Shown: one piece after another, positions 1 through 5,228 of the stretch
Numbering within the stretch: position 1 is the first letter of the stretch
How the letters are laid out: each line of letters starts with the position of its first letter
Origin: JASFJH01 sp050117725
GTDB lineage: Bacteria > Pseudomonadota > Gammaproteobacteria > AKS1
NCBI GenBank assembly: GCA_050117725.1
Contig: JASFME010000165.1
Location: 1-5,228 of the forward strand
DNA: 5,228 nt
Direction of reading: 5' to 3'
The notes under the pieces: model-generated
What the model saw: only the letters and a program-made list of their open reading frames with translations
Databases searched by the model: none
Told to the model about the DNA's origin: nothing
Made by a program: the position numbers and the translations under genes

Positions 1-2721
1 GCGATGACAATACCCCCGCGTGGCGATATCCAGTTCGTCATCGCCGAGTTGCTGGCAAAGCTGTTCATACCAGCTCCCCGGTCTGTCGCGTTTTTTCGCA
101 TGGCCACTGATGATAAGCATGTGTTTGGCACGGGTCAGCGCGACGTATAACAGGTTGGCCTCTTCGCGCGCTTCACGTTGCAAGCGGGTGTTGTCGAGCG
201 ATTGCAGGATACTGTCGCGTTGTTTGTCTGGTGGCAGTAACAAACAATATTCGGGGGCGACCAGGTTGGCCGGCCAGTTGACGAGGGTTTTCCATGCGGT
301 TTTGCTGTCAGGGGTCCGGTTGCTGTCGACGAGGAATACAACCGGGGCTTCCAGGCCCTTGGCGCCGTGGATAGTCATGATGCGCACACGGTTCTCATCA
401 CCGCTGGTCTGGGCAATGTCCATCCTGTCCGCGGCGTGTTTATGCAGATTCCTCAGGTGATTGCGGAATTGTTCCAGGCTCGGGTAACGGCCGCTGTCGA
501 TCTCCAGTGCCAGTTCGAGAAAACGTACCAGGTTGGCATGGACACGTGACGCCTGTTGCGCTGTGCTGCTCGTTTTGAACCGGGCAAGGATATTCGCATC
601 GCAGTAAATTCGATCGAGCAGATCATGCACCGGCAGTTTGCCAGCCAGGTTATGCCAGTTGGCCAGTAGTGCCCAGCTTTGTGTGAATGCATCTCGTTCA
701 CCCGGTTGCGCCAGTTGTCCGAGCGCCGTGAACCAGTTGCACTCAGATTGCTTGGCATGAATGGCGAGTTCGGCAAGGTCGCCGTCATTAAGTGAAAATA
801 TCGGGCTGCGCAGGATACGTGCCAGGGCCAGGTTGTTATACGGTGTCAGCAGACAGTCGAGCAGTGCCAGCATGTCCTGGATTTCGCTGCAGTCGAACAG
901 CGTGCCACGTTCCGTGCCGAAGTAGGGGATATCGGCCTCGCGCAGGGCAGTTTCATAGTGTCTGGCTGCAGTCCGGGCACGTAATAAAATGATAATGTCC
1001 GAACACATCAACGGTCGTTGCTGACCGTCATCTTCGATAAGGAGACGGCTGTCGAGCAACTGCCGGATGCGCTGCGCAATGGCCGCGGCCTCGACCGAGG
1101 CGGCCTGGTCCTGACGTATCGGCCTGGGCATATGCAAGGGATCACGCAGACCTTCCTGCTCCACTTTTTCAACAATCTTCTCATCTATGATCAGGGGCAG
1201 GATCTCGACTTCCCCCCACAACTGTTGCTGGTAGGTATCATGTTCAACGAAGTTATCCAGCAAATCGTGCAACGGCCCCTGTGCGAACACCGCGTTGACA
1301 AAATCCATGATCGCCGGGGCGGATCGGCGCGAGGTAGTCAACGGCGTTTGCCGGGTATGCAGCCTGTCTTCCAGCCAGTTACGCGCCTGTTCGAACAATG
1401 TCGAATCAGCACGGCGGAAGCCGTAAATCGCCTGTTTGGTATCACCGACAAGGAATACCGAACGTTGGCGTTCCTGTTCTGACGCGGCCAGTTCCTCGAG
1501 AATCGGGAGTAGCAAGCGCCAGTTCACCGGGTTGGTGTCCTGGAATTCGTCGACCAGCAGGTGATCGATACGCTGGTCAAGCTTGTACTGGATCCAGTGT
1601 GCATTGTCATGGGTATTCAGCAGGCAATAGGCTTTCCACTCGAGATCGTTGAAATCCAGTACACGACGAGTGTGTTTGATCGCCTGGTAGTGTTCGACAA
1701 AACGCTGTCCTGCCTCGTACCAGGCTGCATTGAGGCGTGCGTTGTGTACGCGCAACAACTGGTCCTCACGTTGCTCACAGGCCTGCAGTAATTCAGCGTG
1801 CAGGGTCATGAGATGTTTTTCATTGTGTTCACCGCGTGCTTTCGTGCTCGCGGCCGTCGAGGAAAACTTGCGGGGATCGCCTGCGGCGGTAAAAAAGATC
1901 GTTTTAAACTCGGCGTAATTTGCCTCAGTCATTGACCACCCGGCTTTGTCGGCCGCTGTGTTGTTGGTTTTGTTATCCTGCAGCCGTCGCAGACGGGCGT
2001 ATTCGCGGATGGCATCGGCATGCTGATTAAAAAAACTACGCGCATCGCTGTCAATACCATCGACCTGGAACAGTTCATGCACTGCCTGCTGGTAATGCTT
2101 GACCGGCTCCGGCAGCGATTGTGTCATCGCCCACCAGTCGACGCGTTGCTCGAGAAAACTGTCGAGCGCCTTGCGCACACTGTTTTGACTGCCGATGTGC
2201 TGGTACAGGGTCAACAGGCTGCACGCGACCTCACTGTGCGGCGAGTTATTTGCCTCGTTAAGCAGCGCATCACGGGCCTCGTTGATCAGCAGGGCGTTTT
2301 GTTCCACGAGTTCGAAGGCGGCTGGCACATCGGCCTCTAGCGGGAAGCGTCGCAGCAACTGTTGGGAAAAGGCATGAAAGGTCGTGATGTTGGGTTGCCT
2401 GCGGCTGCGTAACAGTTGTTCATACAGCGTGCGGGCCTGAACCAGCGAGTCAGGCGTGATATCGACTGACATCGCCTCGAGTAATTTGCGCAGCATGTCA
2501 TCATCGGCACAGGCCAGTTCATTCAGCCTGGCCATGAGCCGTTCCTGCATTTCGGCAGCGGCCTTGCGCGTAAAGGTGATGGCGACAATGCCATCGGCCG
2601 GGGCGCCGGCAAGTAACAGACGGATGATACGCGTGATCAACATCCAGGTCTTGCCGCTGCCTGCCGAGGCGCTGACTGTCGCGTTACTATCCGGGCGAGT
2701 TGCAAGACTGACGGCGTTCAT
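1..2721 (-). CDS. AddA/RecB-like UvrD-family helicase (probable helicase-nuclease subunit), C-terminus cut by window edge
   Basis: This is a superfamily 1A DNA helicase, expected to unwind double-strand DNA ends using ATP together with the AddB-like product encoded just upstream. Reading the minus strand from ATG at 2721 gives 907 codons with no stop before position 1. Motifs seen: Walker A ASAGSGKT (residues 18-25, K24), Ia TFTRKAAAEM (49-58), Ic TFHAF (114-118), a DFNDL motif ahead of Walker B, Walker B DEFQD (391-395), III GDTKQAIYGFR (426-436), IV LTTSRRS (461-467), V TIHGAKGLE (783-791) and VI YVALTRAK (859-866). The start is well fixed: an in-frame stop lies at 2752-2754 and no other ATG, GTG or TTG occurs between it and Walker A. 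AddA and RecB proteins are usually about 1,100-1,250 residues, so the missing end probably holds a PD-(D/E)XK nuclease domain, but that cannot be seen. Motif IV is unusual (Arg where an aromatic is normal). A plain UvrD/Rep helicase is unlikely given the RecB-like motifs and the partner gene. Confidence 0.95.
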   Translation of the reverse strand, partial: MNAVSLATRPDSNATVSASAGSGKTWMLITRIIRLLLAGAPADGIVAITFTRKAAAEMQERLMARLNELACADDDMLRKLLEAMSVDITPDSLVQARTLYEQLLRSRRQPNITTFHAFSQQLLRRFPLEADVPAAFELVEQNALLINEARDALLNEANNSPHSEVACSLLTLYQHIGSQNSVRKALDSFLEQRVDWWAMTQSLPEPVKHYQQAVHELFQVDGIDSDARSFFNQHADAIREYARLRRLQDNKTNNTAADKAGWSMTEANYAEFKTIFFTAAGDPRKFSSTAASTKARGEHNEKHLMTLHAELLQACEQREDQLLRVHNARLNAAWYEAGQRFVEHYQAIKHTRRVLDFNDLEWKAYCLLNTHDNAHWIQYKLDQRIDHLLVDEFQDTNPVNWRLLLPILEELAASEQERQRSVFLVGDTKQAIYGFRRADSTLFEQARNWLEDRLHTRQTPLTTSRRSAPAIMDFVNAVFAQGPLHDLLDNFVEHDTYQQQLWGEVEILPLIIDEKIVEKVEQEGLRDPLHMPRPIRQDQAASVEAAAIAQRIRQLLDSRLLIEDDGQQRPLMCSDIIILLRARTAARHYETALREADIPYFGTERGTLFDCSEIQDMLALLDCLLTPYNNLALARILRSPIFSLNDGDLAELAIHAKQSECNWFTALGQLAQPGERDAFTQSWALLANWHNLAGKLPVHDLLDRIYCDANILARFKTSSTAQQASRVHANLVRFLELALEIDSGRYPSLEQFRNHLRNLHKHAADRMDIAQTSGDENRVRIMTIHGAKGLEAPVVFLVDSNRTPDSKTAWKTLVNWPANLVAPEYCLLLPPDKQRDSILQSLDNTRLQREAREEANLLYVALTRAKHMLIISGHAKKRDRPGSWYEQLCQQLGDDELDIATRGYCHR

Positions 2722-2732
2722 GCGCTGTCCCC
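2718..2732 (-). promoter_or_regulatory. ATGA stop/start overlap with Shine-Dalgarno-like GGGGA for the helicase gene
   Basis: The TGA of the AddB-like gene (2720-2718) overlaps the ATG of the helicase gene (2721-2719) as ATGA. On the minus strand GGGGA (2732-2728) lies six bases before the ATG, a workable but not consensus ribosome-binding site; a stronger-looking GGAGA at 2742-2738 is 16 bases away, too far for normal use. The arrangement suggests translational coupling, which would help keep the two subunits in balance. No promoter or terminator is seen between the genes. Confidence 0.7.
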
Positions 2733-5228
2733 GAGGGTCTCCTGCCAGTCTTCATAACGGCACAGCCCATCCATCTCGCAATACTGGCAGGCCTTGCCCG
2801 GCCATGCCGGCATTGGATGGCCTTGCTGTAGTGTGTCTGCGAGTGCGGCGAGTCTCGCATGGTGTGCGCTAACAAGACTGTCGAGTTCGTCAGCGCCCAG
2901 TACAACCTTGCTTTTTACCGTGTGCTCGCGCGTATCAATTGCCAGGTACTCGACACTGCACACCTGGTCTCCATACAGCAGGGCATAAAACGGTAACTGC
3001 ACAGATTCACCTTGTTCGACATCTTGTTTCGAGGCAGTACTGCCGGTCTTGTAGTCGATGATCGCGAGCTGTTCTGCCTGCTTGTCAATGCGATCCAGCC
3101 GGCCATACAACGGCAACGGGATTCCTTGTATATCGTTACTGCGTTTTTCCTCCGTGATATACACCTGCCAGCCAGTTGCACGTTTGATTTGCCAGTTTAT
3201 GTAGGCTGGTATGGTCTGTTGCCATTGCCGGTACCAGTCGCGGTGTTCAAAATGACTGTCGATGTCCCTGGCAAATACGGCCCGGGAAATTTTCTCCAGG
3301 TGGGCGATGGCCTCGCTGCGGTTGGCCATAGTGACCACCTGCGCAAAGGGTGCCGGCAGCCAGTCAACCGGTGCGTGGAAGGCCTGCAGGCAAAGATGGA
3401 TGCGTTCACCGAATTCGTTTTTGCCCAGTACTTCACTGATTTCATCCGGTGCGCGCAGCCCCAGGCAACGGCTGGCGTAATAACGATAGGGACAATCGAC
3501 CAGCCGCTGGTAGTCGGAAGCGCTGATACGTTCAGCGCGCAAGGGCGGGGCAACTTCCGGCGCAGGTTGTTGGCCGGGCATTGGTAAATCGCTGCGTGTG
3601 TCGCGGATCACGGCAGTACTGCTGGCCAGTTTCGCGTGCAGTGCCGCGTTTTCGAGGTCATTGCCATAGGCGCGCGCATGGAAACGGATCAACGCCTCCA
3701 GCCAGGGGCTGTCCAGTACCGGGTCGCCATTCATATTGATACGGTGCGTGGTCAGCAGGATCTCATCAGCGGTATCGAGCAGGCAGCGAAAGGCATGAAA
3801 GCGCCGGTTCACATCCTGTTCGTAACCGGGCAGGCCAAGCGACAGCCTGACGGTTTCATTGAAAAACGGCTCCACCGCAGGTGCGCCAGGCAGATGAGCA
3901 CGGTCAGCACCGGCAATGACCAGTGCATCGAAGCGCATGAGGCGGGTTTGCGACAGGTCGAGTAATTGCACGGCTTGTGCCGGTGATGATGGCTTGAAGG
4001 TGTACTGCTCCAGGCATCGGGCCAGCCAGTTACGCAATTCATTGTGCGACATGAGCAACGGGTAGCGCTGCGCCGCGCTGAGTAATTGTCCGATTTCCTC
4101 GACAATGCGGTTGCCGGCCGCATCTTTTTCAAATCTGGTGAGCATGCCGAGACGTCGCAGGCTTTCCAGCAATGCCTCCAGCCAGGCACTCGCATCATGC
4201 CTGCGTTGCTGCTCGAAGCGGCGCAAGGGGGCGGCGGCATGCCCGAGTACGTCGAGCAGCGCGGCGATCTGGTTATAGACGTCGTCTGGCCAGTTCAATT
4301 GCAGGCGTTTGCGTCGTGACTCGAGCTGCTGCCTGTAACGTGACAGGTTACTGGTCACGGCCTCGTTAACGATGATGTCCTGCTCAAAGCGGTACACGAG
4401 TTGACGCAAATCGTCTGTATCAACAGCCGGATCAATAAATGCAGATTTGAGCAGGTCGAGTAGCGGGATGTAATCGAAATCGAGTTCAATGCACTCGAGC
4501 CAGCGCTCCAGTGCCGCAGCGGCGCTCGTCGTCGACAGGGCCCAACCGGCGCTGTCATGCAGGACGATATTGGCGCGTTCCAGCAGGGCGCGGATACGTC
4601 GCGCCAGTCGACGGTTCTGGGTGACGATACCAATCTGTTGTTTACCCTGTTGCAACCACAGCCGCACTTGCAGTTCGACGGCAAGCGCCTGTTGCTCTTC
4701 ACTCTCGGCATGTAACACGCCAAGTCGTTCCTGTACGGGGGAGACAGGACAGTGCTGCGCAAACACATCGGCACGCTGGGCGAAATCGTTGAGCCGGTTG
4801 TCATACACGCTGTCGATAAATCGTGAGGCAGGGGGAGTGTCATGCGCCTGCCTGCATGGCGAGAGTTGCAGGTTCGCCAGTAGCGCGTCGGCCACGGCAT
4901 CGGGATGACTGTCCGGGCAGCCGTGACCGTTGCCCTGTACGATCAGGCTGGCCTGTTGCCGTGTCAGCATGTGCTGCAACCAGTCATTTTCTGCCGGGAT
5001 GAAGTGATCGATTCCGACCAGCCAGAAACGCCAGGGCTGTGTGTCGTGGAGTGATTGAACAAGCTTGTCACGGTAGTCATCATGGTTATCAACACAACCT
5101 TGCTGCCGCAGTTGTTCACGCCAGGCCTGCCACAGCGTATAGACGAGTCGTGATTCACGATCGAGGTGTTCACTGATAACGGGTTTGCCGTTGTCGGCAT
5201 CGCCATAGGCATGACGCAGTGTGTCTGT
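2718..5228 (-). CDS. AddB-like PD-(D/E)XK nuclease, probable DNA repair protein; N-terminus cut by window edge
   Basis: This is the probable partner subunit of the downstream helicase in an AddAB-like double-strand-break processing enzyme. The frame is open from the right edge to TGA at 2718-2720, giving 836 residues (numbered here from the edge). The family is usually about 900 residues, so the true start should lie roughly 50-100 codons outside; the TTG at 4979 is internal, because conserved-looking sequence such as WRFWLVGIDHFIP continues upstream of it. The middle carries family-typical segments: HDSAGWALSTT (residues 224-234) and ALVIAGADRAHLPG (about 435-448), which resembles the degenerate helicase core of AddB. 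A Pro-rich linker (549-562) leads to the nuclease module: H611, GRLDRID with D712, DYKTG with D725 and K727, and QLPFY with Q744 and Y748. Cysteines C579, C814, C817 and C823 match the split C...Cx2Cx5C iron-sulfur pattern of AddB. Any N-terminal Walker A would be off-window. The match to TIGR03623 is from memory of that family, not from a search. Confidence 0.94.
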   Translation of the reverse strand, partial: TDTLRHAYGDADNGKPVISEHLDRESRLVYTLWQAWREQLRQQGCVDNHDDYRDKLVQSLHDTQPWRFWLVGIDHFIPAENDWLQHMLTRQQASLIVQGNGHGCPDSHPDAVADALLANLQLSPCRQAHDTPPASRFIDSVYDNRLNDFAQRADVFAQHCPVSPVQERLGVLHAESEEQQALAVELQVRLWLQQGKQQIGIVTQNRRLARRIRALLERANIVLHDSAGWALSTTSAAAALERWLECIELDFDYIPLLDLLKSAFIDPAVDTDDLRQLVYRFEQDIIVNEAVTSNLSRYRQQLESRRKRLQLNWPDDVYNQIAALLDVLGHAAAPLRRFEQQRRHDASAWLEALLESLRRLGMLTRFEKDAAGNRIVEEIGQLLSAAQRYPLLMSHNELRNWLARCLEQYTFKPSSPAQAVQLLDLSQTRLMRFDALVIAGADRAHLPGAPAVEPFFNETVRLSLGLPGYEQDVNRRFHAFRCLLDTADEILLTTHRINMNGDPVLDSPWLEALIRFHARAYGNDLENAALHAKLASSTAVIRDTRSDLPMPGQQPAPEVAPPLRAERISASDYQRLVDCPYRYYASRCLGLRAPDEISEVLGKNEFGERIHLCLQAFHAPVDWLPAPFAQVVTMANRSEAIAHLEKISRAVFARDIDSHFEHRDWYRQWQQTIPAYINWQIKRATGWQVYITEEKRSNDIQGIPLPLYGRLDRIDKQAEQLAIIDYKTGSTASKQDVEQGESVQLPFYALLYGDQVCSVEYLAIDTREHTVKSKVVLGADELDSLVSAHHARLAALADTLQQGHPMPAWPGKACQYCEMDGLCRYEDWQETLGDSA
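2760..3494 (-). other. C-terminal PD-(D/E)XK (RecB/Cas4-type) nuclease module with predicted 4Fe-4S staple
   Basis: This module within the AddB-like protein is expected to cut one DNA strand during end resection. The first cluster cysteine (C579, codon 3492-3494) sits in a DCPYRYY motif. Then come the motif-I histidine (H611, codon 3396-3398), the metal-binding aspartates D712 (3093-3095) and D725 (3054-3056), the catalytic lysine K727 (3048-3050), the Q motif (Q744, 2997-2999) and the closing cysteines C814, C817 and C823 (2787-2789, 2778-2780, 2760-2762). The Cx2Cx5C spacing is the one known for AddB, where the cluster holds the nuclease fold together. All key residues are present, so I infer an active nuclease. 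Confidence 0.9.
3543..3584 (-). other. Pro-rich interdomain linker in the AddB-like protein
   Basis: Residues 549-562 read PMPGQQPAPEVAPP, with six prolines in fourteen residues. The stretch lies between the degenerate helicase-like body and the nuclease module that starts with ISASDYQRLVDCPYRYY. It is most simply a flexible or extended tether between the two domains. Confidence 0.6.

Noticed and set aside
20..460. Plus-strand open frame of 146 codons rich in Ser, Arg and Cys
   Set aside because: It is antisense to helicase motifs V and VI; the Ser/Arg/Cys-rich composition is typical of a shadow frame.
1018..1482. Plus-strand open frame of 154 codons
   Set aside because: It is antisense to helicase motifs III and IV. 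The openness is explained by codon bias on the coding strand, and no family resemblance is visible.
1..2721. Possible frameshifted or decayed helicase gene, because no complete start-to-stop frame exists here
   Set aside because: Codon-by-codon reading from 2721 to 1 shows one uninterrupted frame with all helicase motifs in order; it only lacks a stop because it runs past the window edge.
3012..3587. Plus-strand open frame of 191 codons
   Set aside because: It lies wholly antisense to the nuclease region of the AddB-like gene, where the minus frame carries catalytic motifs. Its translation shows no recognisable domain and no plausible ribosome-binding context was apparent.
4355..4900. Minus-strand open frame of 181 codons, and a similar 143-codon frame at 3809-4240
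   Set aside because: Both are alternative frames inside the AddB-like gene on the same strand, with Cys/Arg/Pro-rich low-plausibility proteins; the true frame has clear family motifs.
4964..5212. Minus-strand 82-codon frame that could be taken as a separate small gene upstream of an AddB-like gene starting at 4979
   Set aside because: The AddB-like frame continues open from 4979 to 5228 with plausible protein (for example WRFWLVGIDHFIP), so this segment is part of that gene and the small frame is a shadow.

Overview
The window is fully coding on the minus strand. It holds two adjacent, co-directional genes that both run off the window: an AddB-like protein (PD-(D/E)XK nuclease, probable DNA repair protein) upstream on the right, and an AddA/RecB-like UvrD-family helicase downstream on the left. 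They overlap by 4 bases (ATGA) and look like one translationally coupled operon. No RNA gene, mobile element, CRISPR array, terminator or non-coding stretch was found.

Right part (2718-5228): the C-terminal 836 residues of the AddB-like protein. The reading frame stays open to the right edge, so the start codon is outside the window. It shows an inactive-helicase-like body, a short Pro-rich linker, then a nuclease module with all expected catalytic residues and the four cysteines of an AddB-type iron-sulfur staple. Left part (1-2721): the N-terminal 907 residues of the helicase, with Walker A, Walker B and motifs Ia, Ic, III, IV, V and VI all visible. The C-terminal 200-300 residues, where AddA and RecB proteins carry their nuclease domain, lie beyond position 1.

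From knowledge of these families, the two products should form a heterodimeric helicase-nuclease that processes double-strand DNA ends for homologous recombination, analogous to AddAB and RecBCD. The AddB-like protein resembles the proteobacterial 'probable DNA repair protein' family (TIGR03623 as I recall it) more than Firmicute AddB. That family, the moderately high GC content (by eye) and the E. coli-like codon use suggest a proteobacterium, probably gamma or beta; the assignment is tentative. The window looks like core DNA-repair sequence rather than an accessory island, and I did not find a previously undescribed system beyond this little-studied AddAB-like pair.
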